64,000 nucleotides of DNA from JAZRUY01 sp045598845 (GCA_045598845.1 JAZRUY010000034.1:1-64000); one strand, 5' to 3'; positions 7,436 through 15,976 are shown, numbered from the stretch's first letter. The notes: generated by a model not told the origin, from the sequence alone. Translations and numbers: made by a program.

Positions 7436-8194
7436 TTATTCTTCTTCTTCGAGTTGATCGGCGATGGATTCATCGATATCATAGTTGGAATTGACATTCT
7501 GAACATCGTCCAGATCTTCCAGTTTCTCAATCAGCCGCAGCACCTGACGCGCCACTCCGGCATCGGTCAGAGTAGTCACCATTTCCGGGCGGCGGGTAAC
7601 CGAAGCCTCCTCGGTGGGGATGCCTTTCTCCTCGAACACTTTCAGAATCGCCTCGAAATTTTCCGGATCGGCCCAGATTTCAGCGGTGCCGTCTTCAACC
7701 GTCAGATCGTTGGCTCCGGCATCCAGCACGATATCCATAAGTTTATCTTCATCGGCCCATTCCCCGGTAACGGTGAAATGCGCCTGACGCTTGAACAGCC
7801 GCGACACTGCGCCGGATCCGGCCATATTTCCGCTGTTGCGCTCGAAAATCATCCGGACATCGCTGATAGAGCGGTTCTTGTTATCCGTCAGGCAATCCAC
7901 CACCACCGCCACACCGCCGGCGGCATAGCCTTCGTAAGTGATTTCCTCATAAACCACGCCTTCCAGTTCGCCGGTACCCTTCTTGATAGCCCGCTCCACA
8001 TTGCTGGCCGGCATATTCACCGCTTTGGCCGACGCCAGCGCCGCCCGCAGACGCGGATTGGCATCCGGATCCGCTCCGCCCATCTTGGCGGCGACCATAA
8101 TTTCCTTGCCTATGCGCGAAAAAGATTTGCCTTTGGCTTTATCAGCGGCTTCCTTCTTATGCTTGATGTTTGCCCATTTGCTGTGACCGGACAT
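7436..8194 (-). CDS. yebC: YebC/PmpR-family protein
   Basis: This is a 252-residue protein with the family start MSGHSKWANIKHKKEAADK and the characteristic YEGYAAGGVAVVVDCLTDN in the middle. Length is typical (about 245). YebC proteins are described both as transcriptional regulators and as factors that relieve ribosome stalling at proline-rich stretches. The minus-strand start has AAAGGAGTT upstream, and a TTGAAA/TAAATT promoter lies at 8240-8268. It ends in a run of acidic residues (E-E-E). Confidence 0.95.
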   Translation of the reverse strand: MSGHSKWANIKHKKEAADKAKGKSFSRIGKEIMVAAKMGGADPDANPRLRAALASAKAVNMPASNVERAIKKGTGELEGVVYEEITYEGYAAGGVAVVVDCLTDNKNRSISDVRMIFERNSGNMAGSGAVSRLFKRQAHFTVTGEWADEDKLMDIVLDAGANDLTVEDGTAEIWADPENFEAILKVFEEKGIPTEEASVTRRPEMVTTLTDAGVARQVLRLIEKLEDLDDVQNVNSNYDIDESIADQLEEEE

Positions 8195-8239
8195 TTTTAA
8201 CTCCTTTTATAAACTGCTGACACTGCAAAATTCTAATGA

Positions 8240-8268
8240 AATTTAACCCTGCTCCGCGGATTTTTCAA
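8240..8268 (-). promoter_or_regulatory. Promoter for yebC
   Basis: On the minus strand TTGAAA (plus coordinates 8263-8268) and TAAATT (8240-8245) are separated by 17 bases. It sits between the rpe stop and the yebC start. Confidence 0.6.
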
Positions 8269-8281
8269 GCACCGGAGGAAT

Positions 8282-8989
8282 TCAGAAAACCGCGGCGTTC
8301 AGCCGGGGCGACAATGCGTGCAGCGCCGCCACTGCGGCATCAATGCCGGCCGGGTTGCGAAATACTCCGGTGCCGGAAACCAGCATATTGCCGCCGTGTT
8401 CTACGGTAACCGGAGCGGTGGCGGCATCGATGCCGCCGTCGACTTCCAGATGCACCGGCAGACCGCGGCGGGAGATTTCCCGCCGGATAGCGGCGAGTTT
8501 TTCCATTTGGTCTGCCATGAATTTCTGCCCGCCGAAACCGGGCTCCACCGTCATCACCAGCACCAGATCCACCTTGTCCAGCCAAGGGAAAACGCTTTCC
8601 GCCGGTGTTGCCGGCTTCAGCGATATCCCGACCGTGCAACCGCAATCGCGGATAGCCTGAACGGCATCCTCCGGCCGGTCGTCCGATTCGAGGTGAAAAG
8701 TCAGATGATCGGCTCCCGCGGCGGCGAAGGCGGCGGCATACCTGGCAGGCCGGCTGATCATAAGATGGGTGTCGAAAAGCATCCGGCTGTGCTTGCGCAG
8801 CGATGCGATCACCGGCACTCCGAAAGAGATATTGGGCACCAGCGCGCCGTCCATCACATCGAGGTGCAGCACATCCGCTCCGGCGCGCTCGACGGCGGCG
8901 GTTTCCTCAGCCAGATTACCGAAATCCGCGGCCAGTACCGACGGCGAAACGCTGACGGCGCCGGAATCTATTTGACGGATATCCCGCAT
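8282..8989 (-). CDS. rpe: Ribulose-phosphate 3-epimerase
   Basis: This 235-residue TIM-barrel enzyme interconverts ribulose-5-phosphate and xylulose-5-phosphate. Family landmarks are SPSVLAADFGNL, the metal and catalytic His/Asp in LHLDVMDGALVPNISFG, DTHLMI, VMTVEPGFGGQKF and the second catalytic Asp in EVDGGI. Translation probably depends on coupling to the upstream lipoprotein gene, whose stop ends 3 bases before the rpe ATG; no clear ribosome site is visible. Confidence 0.95.
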   Translation of the reverse strand: MRDIRQIDSGAVSVSPSVLAADFGNLAEETAAVERAGADVLHLDVMDGALVPNISFGVPVIASLRKHSRMLFDTHLMISRPARYAAAFAAAGADHLTFHLESDDRPEDAVQAIRDCGCTVGISLKPATPAESVFPWLDKVDLVLVMTVEPGFGGQKFMADQMEKLAAIRREISRRGLPVHLEVDGGIDAATAPVTVEHGGNMLVSGTGVFRNPAGIDAAVAALHALSPRLNAAVF

Positions 8990-8991
8990 GA

Positions 8992-9363
8992 TCAGCGCAG
9001 CGGCTTGGCTTCGCGGTGAAGACGGAAATAAGTATTGGCGCCGGTATCTGTAACCGTGATGGCGCTTTCCTCGGCGCTCAAATCAAAATAGAAATTCCAT
9101 TTCCGCAGTTCTTCTTTCCCCATGTCCGGCACGATTTTACGGTTGTCTTCAATTTCATACTTGCCGGCCCAGTCCCAGTACGCTTCTTTACCATCCGCAT
9201 CTGCCGGAGCGGCGATATGCAGAAACAGCAGATCGTTTTGAACCAGCGCGTAATCCCCGCGGCTGCCGGAAGAATATCTGCCCTCGGCCATCCGGTAACT
9301 GGTACATCCGGCGGCAAACAGCGCGATGAAGGCGGCCCAAACGGTGAACCTGAGTATTTTCAT
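8992..9363 (-). CDS. Small secreted lipoprotein of unknown function
   Basis: The 123-residue protein has a lipoprotein signal peptide with lipobox L-F-A-A-G-C, putting the lipidated Cys at residue 20. The mature part is short and polar with no motif I recognise. GGAGG lies 11 bases before ATG 9363. It heads the pair with rpe, and the functional link is unclear. Confidence 0.75.
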   Translation of the reverse strand: MKILRFTVWAAFIALFAAGCTSYRMAEGRYSSGSRGDYALVQNDLLFLHIAAPADADGKEAYWDWAGKYEIEDNRKIVPDMGKEELRKWNFYFDLSAEESAITVTDTGANTYFRLHREAKPLR

Positions 9364-9489
9364 AATCGCAGTATCCTCCTGAACGGTAAAACATGAGTTG
9401 CTTTGCTTAAAAATTCCGCTGTTTCAAAAATAATGCCGGCGACAATAAAAATCAACCGTTTCACGGGTTTTCCAATACTGTACCGGTGA

Positions 9490-9517
9490 TTGCGGATTGA
9501 ACAAAAGATGCTATATT
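9490..9517 (+). promoter_or_regulatory. Probable promoter for panB
   Basis: TTGCGG (9490-9495) and TATATT (9512-9517) are separated by 16 bases. It lies in the 268-base divergent region between the lipoprotein gene and panB and would give a leader of about 110 bases. Confidence 0.5.
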
Positions 9518-9568
9518 ATTCAAGTTCAAGCGATGATTTGGGATTGCGCTTATCATACTTAAACATTT

Positions 9569-9593
9569 AAATCCGGATGCTCCCGGATTTTTT
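9569..9593 (+). terminator. Terminator-like hairpin in the panB leader
   Basis: AAATCCGG (9569-9576) pairs with CCGGATTT (9583-9590) around a six-base loop, and the sequence continues as T. It lies between the predicted promoter and the panB start, so it may act as an attenuator. A 9-codon open frame (9533-9562) precedes it, without a clear ribosome site. Confidence 0.45.
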
Positions 9594-9631
9594 CACATAG
9601 ACTGCCTTTTTCGCAGAGAAAGGATAGCATC

Positions 9632-10474
9632 ATGCCGGATAAAAAAGTCACCGTAAACACCGTGGCAGCCATGAAAAAGGGGGGGATCCCCATAACCATG
9701 GTAACCGCCTATGATTTCACCATGGCGCGGATCGTCTCCGCCGCCGATATCGATATGATTCTGGTCGGGGATTCCCTGGGCAATGTGATGCTCGGCTATG
9801 CCGGTACCGTTCCGGTGACGATGGATGAAATGATTCACCATGCCGCCGCGGTGGTACGGGGCAACGGCAACGCGCTGGTGGTCGGGGATATGCCGTTTAT
9901 GAGTTATCAGGCCGATGAAGCCGAGGCGATGCGTAACGCCGCCCGTTTTCTTAAAGAGGCCGGTTGCGATGCGGTGAAACTGGAAGGCGGTGCCGAATAT
10001 GCTCCTCTGGTGCGCAGGATGGTAACCGCGGGGATTCCGGTGGTCGGGCATATCGGGCTTACTCCGCAATCGGTAAAAGTGCTGGGCGGGTACGGTGTGC
10101 AGGGCAAAACCGCCGCCGCCGCGGAAAAACTGCTGTCCGATGCCTTGGCGCTGGAAGCCGCCGGTGCTTTCGCCATCGTGCTGGAATGCGTGCCGGCCGA
10201 ATTGGCGGCGCTGGTGACCGGACGGTTGAAAACCGCGGTCTCCATCGGTATCGGAGCCGGCTCCGGCTGCGACGGTCAGGTTCTGGTTTGCACCGATCTG
10301 CTCGGTATGACTTCCGGTCATGTGCCCAAATTCGTGCGGCGCTTCGCCGATCTGAACCGGATTATGACCGATGCGTTCAACTCCTATGCCGCCGAAGTGC
10401 GGAAACGCACTTATCCGGCCGGCGAAGAATCCTTTTCTCTTCCGGATGTCTCCGTATTGGAAAAATTGCGCTGA
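9632..10474 (+). CDS. panB: 3-methyl-2-oxobutanoate hydroxymethyltransferase
   Basis: This 280-residue enzyme adds a hydroxymethyl group from methylene-tetrahydrofolate to ketoisovalerate, giving ketopantoate, the first step of pantothenate synthesis. The sequence shows the family blocks MVTAYDFTMARI, MILVGDSLGNVMLGY (Mg-binding Asp), VVGDMPFMSY, AVKLEGG and PVVGHIGLTPQSV. GAGAAAGGATAGC precedes ATG 9632. panE follows in another frame and overlaps its end. The stop is UGA followed by C. Confidence 0.96.
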   Translation: MPDKKVTVNTVAAMKKGGIPITMVTAYDFTMARIVSAADIDMILVGDSLGNVMLGYAGTVPVTMDEMIHHAAAVVRGNGNALVVGDMPFMSYQADEAEAMRNAARFLKEAGCDAVKLEGGAEYAPLVRRMVTAGIPVVGHIGLTPQSVKVLGGYGVQGKTAAAAEKLLSDALALEAAGAFAIVLECVPAELAALVTGRLKTAVSIGIGAGSGCDGQVLVCTDLLGMTSGHVPKFVRRFADLNRIMTDAFNSYAAEVRKRTYPAGEESFSLPDVSVLEKLR

Positions 10475-11402
10475 CGCCGGAAGCGCGGCCGCGGTAACCG
10501 TAATAGGCGCCGGGGCAATCGGCATGCTTTACGGCGCCCGGCTGGCCTCCCGTCACCGGATAACCTTACTGTGCAGAACGGCGGAACAGGCGGCGGAAAT
10601 CAACTCCGCCGGAATAAATCTGGAATGCGAAGGGAAAACGGTCAACGTCCGGCTCGAAGCCGGCGTTAACGGAACGGAACTGCCTCCTCAGGATCTGGTT
10701 ATATTCACCGTCAAGGCCCATCAACTGGCGGCGGCGGCCGCCGCCGCGGAACCGCTGCTGCGCCGGAACCGCCCCGCGGTATGCCTGCTGATGAACGGAG
10801 GCGACAATCCCGGATTTTTGCGCGGCATAGCGGACGAAAAACAGATTCTGCAAGCCGTTTCCACCGGCAATTCCACCCGTACCGGTATCGCCGCGCTGAA
10901 ATACACCTCCGGCGGCATTACCTGCATCGGGCCTGCTTCCCCGGCGGGAATATCGGCGGCGGAAATTTTCAGCACCTCCGGAATAAAAACGGAACTGCGG
11001 GCCGATATCGGCCGGACCATCTGGAAAAAACTGTTTGTCAATGCGGTGATAAATCCGCTGACCGCTCTTCACGGCATCCGCAACGGGGAAATTGCGGACC
11101 GGCCGGATTTGCAGACGGCGATCCGGCGGATTACCGCCGAAACCGCGGCGGCGGCGGAAACAGCCGGGTTTCACTTCGATATTGACGAAACGGTAAGAAA
11201 TATTCTGGCCGTGGCGGCAAATACCGCCGAAGGAAAATCCTCCATGCTGCAGGATATCCGGAACGGCCGCCGCACCGAAATCGATGAAATAAACGGATTC
11301 ATCGTCAGGACATGCGCAAGTGCCGGTTTAACGGCGCCGGCCAATGCGGAACTGGTCCGGCAGGTACATGCGCTGGAAGCGCTCAGGGGAATCTCCGGAT
11401 AA
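10446..11402 (+). CDS. panE: 2-dehydropantoate 2-reductase (ketopantoate reductase)
   Basis: This 318-residue PanE/ApbA-family protein has the NADP-binding loop VTVIGAGAIGMLYGARL, the VKAHQ segment and the C-terminal domain WKKLFVNAVINPLTALHGIRNGE containing the catalytic Lys and Asn. It reduces ketopantoate to pantoate, the step after PanB. The frame is open from 10371, but the Rossmann fold begins 6 codons after the panB stop. The nearest in-frame ATG (10446) lies 29 bases inside panB, lacks a visible ribosome site and adds an unusual 16-residue extension. Initiation is therefore uncertain (coupling or a +1 frameshift at the panB stop). Confidence 0.88.
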   Translation: MSPYWKNCADAGSAAAVTVIGAGAIGMLYGARLASRHRITLLCRTAEQAAEINSAGINLECEGKTVNVRLEAGVNGTELPPQDLVIFTVKAHQLAAAAAAAEPLLRRNRPAVCLLMNGGDNPGFLRGIADEKQILQAVSTGNSTRTGIAALKYTSGGITCIGPASPAGISAAEIFSTSGIKTELRADIGRTIWKKLFVNAVINPLTALHGIRNGEIADRPDLQTAIRRITAETAAAAETAGFHFDIDETVRNILAVAANTAEGKSSMLQDIRNGRRTEIDEINGFIVRTCASAGLTAPANAELVRQVHALEALRGISG

Positions 11403-11412
11403 TCCGTCCGCG

Positions 11413-12459
11413 TCAGAAAAGCAGACGTCGCAGCATCCTCGCCCGGGCCGCATCGAATTCGCATTGAGTCTGACCGCAGCCGGTTGACAAATGCAAATAG
11501 GCGTTTCCCGCCGCCGCGAATAATTTCCCCGGGGTTTCCGCATTCAAATTCCGAAGCAGGCCGGTATCCGCGCCCAGCCGCAGACCGGAAATCGCGCCCA
11601 GTGCTTCGGTGAAGGAGATTTTACGGCAATGCCGCAGCAACCCCCAGGCGCGCCATACCAGATCGGGGATGATTTCCGCATCTTTTTCCGCCAGTTTGGC
11701 GCGGACGCGCTTTTCGCAATCCTCCACCGTGGCGACCAGCGTTTTAAGCTTGCCTATAATATCTGTTTCACTTTCCCCCAATGTACTCTGATTGGAAAAA
11801 CGGAACAGAGCGCCGGAATATTCCTTTGTGTCTCCGGCAACGCCGCAAACCGGGAATCCCAGTTTTGCCGCGCCCTGGAGAACCGCGGAAATTTCTTCCG
11901 CCGCAACCAGCCCGGGCAGATGCATCATAACCGCGGCATGCATACCGGTCCCCAGATGCGCCGGCGATGCGGACAGATAGCCGAATTTGGAATCAAAAGC
12001 GAAATCAAGATATTCCGCCAATGCCGAATCCAGCGAGTCCGCGCCGCGCCGCAACTCATCCAGTTTCTCCCCCGGCGACATGACTTTGATTTCCAGATGA
12101 TCTTCACCGTTAATCAAAAGCGCGCTGCGCCCGTCTCCTGACGCCCAAACCGAAGTACAGGCCCGTTTCAGGAATTCCGCCGGAACCAGCCGGCGCTCAT
12201 AAAGCAGGGCGCGCTCAGCGGAATCCAGTTCCGCCGGAACCAGCCGGGCGGTATCACCGGCACCGAACACTCCGGTGCGCGAGGCGGCGTAACCCGCCTG
12301 CCTGCGGATGTTTTCCAGTTCCGGCGCATCCGCCGCCGCGGTAAAACGGTGATTCGCCAGATTCCGCCGGACTGATACGGAAGACCATAACACGGCACCG
12401 GGGCCGCCGCCGACAAAACCTGGCAGCCGGTCCAGCATTGCGCTTATCTGTTTATTCAT
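11413..12459 (-). CDS. mcsB: McsB-type protein, probable catalytically dead arginine kinase
   Basis: The 348-residue protein aligns along its length with Bacillus McsB (protein-arginine kinase), sharing R-N-L, GEDHL, GTG-x5-MMHLP and FSNQSTLGESETDII. Compared with B. subtilis from memory, the nucleotide-binding arginines are all replaced: SSRIR becomes SSVSV (Ser27, Ser29), EEDHIR becomes GEDHLE (Glu123), GTGLRAS becomes GTGMHAA (His174) and VVRG becomes PVCG (Cys205). The conserved Cys of SCPTN is Ser165. The catalytic Glu (Glu119) remains. ATG 12459 overlaps mcsA by 8 bases; a longer upstream frame would lie wholly inside mcsA. It is probably a pseudokinase working with McsA. Confidence 0.85.
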   Translation of the reverse strand: MNKQISAMLDRLPGFVGGGPGAVLWSSVSVRRNLANHRFTAAADAPELENIRRQAGYAASRTGVFGAGDTARLVPAELDSAERALLYERRLVPAEFLKRACTSVWASGDGRSALLINGEDHLEIKVMSPGEKLDELRRGADSLDSALAEYLDFAFDSKFGYLSASPAHLGTGMHAAVMMHLPGLVAAEEISAVLQGAAKLGFPVCGVAGDTKEYSGALFRFSNQSTLGESETDIIGKLKTLVATVEDCEKRVRAKLAEKDAEIIPDLVWRAWGLLRHCRKISFTEALGAISGLRLGADTGLLRNLNAETPGKLFAAAGNAYLHLSTGCGQTQCEFDAARARMLRRLLF

Positions 12460-13000
12460 CTGTCCTGTCCCTGCGCACCGCGGATGCCAGCGCCGAAGTA
12501 AGCAAGCGGATCCTGTCCCGGCATTCCGCCGCTTTTTCGTATGCCTCGCGGCGTACAAAATTTTTCAATTCGCGCCGCTTTTCCCGAAGTTCCATCCGGA
12601 TGGCGGCCGCCTGCCCGTCCTCTCCGGACGGGCGCTTGCCGGTATGCATAGAACCGCAGTGAATCCGGTCCGCCGCCTGCCGTACCAGACGCGTAAAAGC
12701 GCGGTAGCATTCCGGACATCCGAGCGATCCGCCGTGTTCACGGATTTTCTTGAAATCCCAGCCGCATTCCGGACAGACCGTATCGGGGTCAGCCTGACCG
12801 GATTTCTTTTTAACTTCCGCCGCAAATCCGCCGATGCTGCCGAGCAAACCGGCCAAATCCAGCCCCATGCCTCCCAGTCCGTCGCAAATCTGCTTGGCCG
12901 CGGCGCAATCCGGGCAAAGGTTTATCATCCGGCTGTTGCCGTTGATAATTTCACGGATATGCACCGTGGCTTCTTTTTTACCGCAATTATCACAAAGCAT
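12452..13000 (-). CDS. mcsA: McsA-type zinc protein with UVR motif
   Basis: The 182-residue protein begins MLCDNCGKKEA and has four CxxC pairs: CDNC and CPDC in the first half, CPEC and CPEC in the second, consistent with two zinc sites. The C-terminal part holds a UvrB/UvrC-type segment (L-R-E-K-R-R-E-L-K-N-F and Y-E-K-A-A-E-C-R-D-R-I). In Bacillus McsA binds and activates McsB in ClpCP quality control. ATG 13000 was chosen over a GTG at 13021 because GGAGG lies 10 bases before the ATG. It follows prc by 17 bases and overlaps mcsB by 8. No ctsR or clpC is in the window. Confidence 0.9.
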   Translation of the reverse strand: MLCDNCGKKEATVHIREIINGNSRMINLCPDCAAAKQICDGLGGMGLDLAGLLGSIGGFAAEVKKKSGQADPDTVCPECGWDFKKIREHGGSLGCPECYRAFTRLVRQAADRIHCGSMHTGKRPSGEDGQAAAIRMELREKRRELKNFVRREAYEKAAECRDRIRLLTSALASAVRRDRTDE

Positions 13001-13017
13001 ACTTGTAAATTCCTCCG

Positions 13018-15105
13018 TCACCGCAGCGAGGCGAAATCAGCGGCGATATTCACCGCCTCATCCAATCCGGGATCCTCGTGTTTTTCTTCAATGATGTCTT
13101 TATCGCCGGTTCCCTGCAATTTGTCCGCCGCATCCTGCAATTCTTTTTCATCGCGGTATTCTTTCCAGCGTTTTTCTTCATTCAAAGACACTGAATTGCG
13201 CTCACGGCGAATCCGGAACTGTTTCGCCCGGTCTGCGAGTTTTTTGAAGTCTTCACTGGCTGCGACCCGCGCGGCGGAACGCTCTTTGAGTATTTGTAAT
13301 TGCTCCGCGAATTCCGGAGCGGGATGCGTTTCCACCGGCGGCACGGATTCCCAGGGCAGATGATAGTTGAGAAACAGTTCGCCGATTTCCATTTCCTCCG
13401 TCGCCGACGGCAGCACGATATCGGAGGCGATGCCGAGCTGCTGCACGGATCCGCCGCCGGGGCGGAAAAACATCGCCGTTTCAAAAGTCACGCTGCCGGG
13501 CTCCGCATCATCGCCGGCATAGCGGAACATATCGCCCAGTTTTACCACCTCCAGGACCGATCCCTTTCCGAAAGTCCGGCTGTCCCCGACTACCACCGCC
13601 CGCCCGGCATCGCGTAACGCGGCCGTGAATATCTCCGATGCCGACGCCGACAATTTGCTGGTGAGGATCACCACTTTGCCCGGCCACAGGCATTCCCCGT
13701 CGGTATCCTTTTCCAGTTCCACGCTGTTGCCGCTCTTAAGCTGCACCACCGGGCCGGACGGAAAAAACAGACCGCTCATGGCAATGGCTTCCGCCAGACT
13801 TCCGCCTCCGTTGCCGCGGATATCCATCACCAGCGCATCCACGCCTTCGGAATTGAACTTCCGGAGGATTTCCGCCACATCGGCGCTGCAGCGTTTCGCA
13901 TCGCTGTCTCCGCGGCGGCCGGCTTCAAAATCACAATAGAATCCCGGCAAAGTAATCACTCCCACCCGGCGGACCGCGCCGTCTGAACCGGCTTCCCGTA
14001 TTTCACCTTTGGCGGCGCCTTCCACCAGTTTAACCTTTGCCCGGGTCAAGGTTATCTCCGTCGGCAGCGCCGACAACCCGTTTTCCGCCGGCAGCACGGT
14101 CAGCGTAACTTTAGTCCCGACTTCTCCGCGGATGAATTTCACCGCCTTGGATACACTCATATCTATCAAATCCAGCGGTTCGCCGTCCTCCTGGGTAACC
14201 GCGATAATCCGGTCATCGACTTTCAGCCGTCCGTCCAGCGCCGCCGGACCGCCGGGAACTAAATCCACCACCTTGACATAGCCGTCATCATTGGTAAGGG
14301 TAGCGCCGATCCCGGAAAGCGATAAACTCATCTGAATATCGAAATCCTCATCCAGACTGGGCGGCATATAATTCGAATGGGGGCCGAAACACAAAGCCAG
14401 CGAATTCAGATAAATTCCGATGATCTCGATCGGTTCCCGCTGCCGGATACTGTTGTCCAGATCGCGCATCCGCCGCCGGATACGCTCTTCCGGGGATTTC
14501 AATTTCGCCGCCCGCCTGGCCGCCTCCGGATCTTTTTCCGCCGCTTCCGCGGTTATCCGCGCCTGCAACCGGTAATTGAGCACATCGTTTTTCAGCCGCA
14601 ATTCCCAGAGTTTGCGCTGTTCCGCGCTGTCGGCCGGACGCGGCAGTTTGGCGCGGTTGAGTTCTATTTCCTCATCCGAAGTAAAATCGAACGGTTCTTC
14701 CAGCCGGCGATCGAAATATTCGCGCATTTCCGCATTGCGGCGCAGGAAAAGTTCGTAAACCAGCAGCGCAAAACGGAAATCCCCGTTTTCCAGTCTGGCG
14801 CACAGGTGTTCGCGCTCCGGGCTGAACCGCCTGATATCTTCCTGCGTAAAAATAATATGAGCGGGGTCCAGTTCATCGAAGAAGGTATCGAACAACCGGC
14901 CGGAAAATTCCGCATCCATGGTCTGATGCCGGTAATGCTGTCCCTTCAAAATGTGAACCGTCAACCGGGTCAGAAGCCGCAATTCGTCCTCGGAATAGCG
15001 ATGTCTGGTATTTCCGTTTCCGCCGGCGGCAAGCGGAACCGCTGCGGATATCAACAGCAATACCGCGATACGGAAAACGGAACGGCAATACGAAAATAAT
15101 TTCAT
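13018..15105 (-). CDS. prc: Periplasmic tail-specific (carboxy-terminal processing) protease, S41 family
   Basis: This 695-residue Prc/Tsp-type protease starts with a signal peptide (residues about 1-29). It then has an N-terminal helical domain (FDELDPAHIIFTQEDI), a PDZ domain (IGATLTNDDGYVKVVDLVPG, about residues 250-340) and the S41 catalytic core with LVMDIRGNGGGSLAEA, the nucleophile Ser in LSASASEIF and the general-base Lys in TFGKGS. A C-terminal tail has coiled-coil character. Tsp cleaves periplasmic proteins from exposed C-termini. It heads the prc-mcsA-mcsB unit; a TTGGCG/TATATT promoter lies upstream at 15188-15216. Linking a periplasmic protease to cytoplasmic McsAB is unusual. 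Confidence 0.93.
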   Translation of the reverse strand: MKLFSYCRSVFRIAVLLLISAAVPLAAGGNGNTRHRYSEDELRLLTRLTVHILKGQHYRHQTMDAEFSGRLFDTFFDELDPAHIIFTQEDIRRFSPEREHLCARLENGDFRFALLVYELFLRRNAEMREYFDRRLEEPFDFTSDEEIELNRAKLPRPADSAEQRKLWELRLKNDVLNYRLQARITAEAAEKDPEAARRAAKLKSPEERIRRRMRDLDNSIRQREPIEIIGIYLNSLALCFGPHSNYMPPSLDEDFDIQMSLSLSGIGATLTNDDGYVKVVDLVPGGPAALDGRLKVDDRIIAVTQEDGEPLDLIDMSVSKAVKFIRGEVGTKVTLTVLPAENGLSALPTEITLTRAKVKLVEGAAKGEIREAGSDGAVRRVGVITLPGFYCDFEAGRRGDSDAKRCSADVAEILRKFNSEGVDALVMDIRGNGGGSLAEAIAMSGLFFPSGPVVQLKSGNSVELEKDTDGECLWPGKVVILTSKLSASASEIFTAALRDAGRAVVVGDSRTFGKGSVLEVVKLGDMFRYAGDDAEPGSVTFETAMFFRPGGGSVQQLGIASDIVLPSATEEMEIGELFLNYHLPWESVPPVETHPAPEFAEQLQILKERSAARVAASEDFKKLADRAKQFRIRRERNSVSLNEEKRWKEYRDEKELQDAADKLQGTGDKDIIEEKHEDPGLDEAVNIAADFASLR

Positions 15106-15187
15106 TATTTATTTACCTCAGCTGAAATTTACAGCGGATCAAAACAGCGAACCTGAATATCCGGTGTTGTTTTTATTTCCGGACCAT

Positions 15188-15216
15188 AATATAGTCTTGA
15201 TATACGGTCCCGCCAA
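15188..15216 (-). promoter_or_regulatory. Promoter for prc-mcsA-mcsB
   Basis: On the minus strand TTGGCG (plus coordinates 15211-15216) and TATATT (15188-15193) are separated by 17 bases, about 80 bases before the prc start. Confidence 0.65.
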
Positions 15217-15252
15217 ATAAAGCGCGGCCTGTCTGAATCCGGAATTTCCGCA

Positions 15253-15975
15253 TCAGAATTTACCGAGTTCCCGCATACTGACAACTTTCCGCGCCGTAAC
15301 GATGAAATGATCCATCAGTTCTATGCCGAGCGGAGAAAGAATATCCCGCATCACCCTGGTGGTGTTACAGTCTTCAGGTGACGGGCTGCAGCTTCCCGCC
15401 GGATGATTATGAGCCAGCGCCACCCGGGTGGCCTTGTGTTTCAACGCCTCTTCAACGATTTCCCGCGGATATACGGCGGCGCGGTTAACCGTGCCGGGAA
15501 ATTCTTTGAACCCTGTAGGCACCCCGCGGGCGTTTAGGAACAGCACCGTCATAGTCTCCTTGCTGTTTGCACCGAATTTCAACAACAGATATCTTTTGAG
15601 TTTTTCAGAAGAATCCATTATTTCATCCGCATCGTTGCAGGAACTTTTCATCTGTTCTTCCAGATATTTCACACATATCGCCTTAACCAGATTCAGCAGC
15701 GTCTGGGAATTTTCATTGATTCCGTAGATTTCCCTCATACTGTCCGGATCGGCATTGATGACCGCGGAAATCGAACCGAATTTTTCCCATATTTTTTTGG
15801 CGCGTTCCTTTACATCCTGCCGCGGAATAGCGTAAAACAGCAGCAGTTCCAGTATTTCATAGTTGTTCAGAGCGTTGATACCGCCGCGGTTGAAACGCGC
15901 CCGCAGCCGGTCGCGGTGCCCCAGGCGGGAATCTTTTTCGGATTTTTCTTCCGGAGATTTTTTCGTTTCGGTCAT
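15253..15975 (-). CDS. radC: RadC-family JAB/MPN-domain protein
   Basis: The 240-residue protein has an N-terminal helix-hairpin-helix-like part (LNNYEILELLLFYAIPRQDV) and a C-terminal JAB metalloprotease-like domain with VALAHNHPAGSCSPSPEDCNTT, the H-x-H...D zinc motif, plus ELMDHFIV. Despite its name, RadC has no proven repair role. ATG 15975 was preferred to an upstream ATG at 16008 because GGAGG lies about 11 bases before it and it follows the stop of the methyltransferase gene by one base. The N-terminus is rich in Lys and Glu. Confidence 0.93.
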   Translation of the reverse strand: MTETKKSPEEKSEKDSRLGHRDRLRARFNRGGINALNNYEILELLLFYAIPRQDVKERAKKIWEKFGSISAVINADPDSMREIYGINENSQTLLNLVKAICVKYLEEQMKSSCNDADEIMDSSEKLKRYLLLKFGANSKETMTVLFLNARGVPTGFKEFPGTVNRAAVYPREIVEEALKHKATRVALAHNHPAGSCSPSPEDCNTTRVMRDILSPLGIELMDHFIVTARKVVSMRELGKF

Positions 15976-15976
15976 T

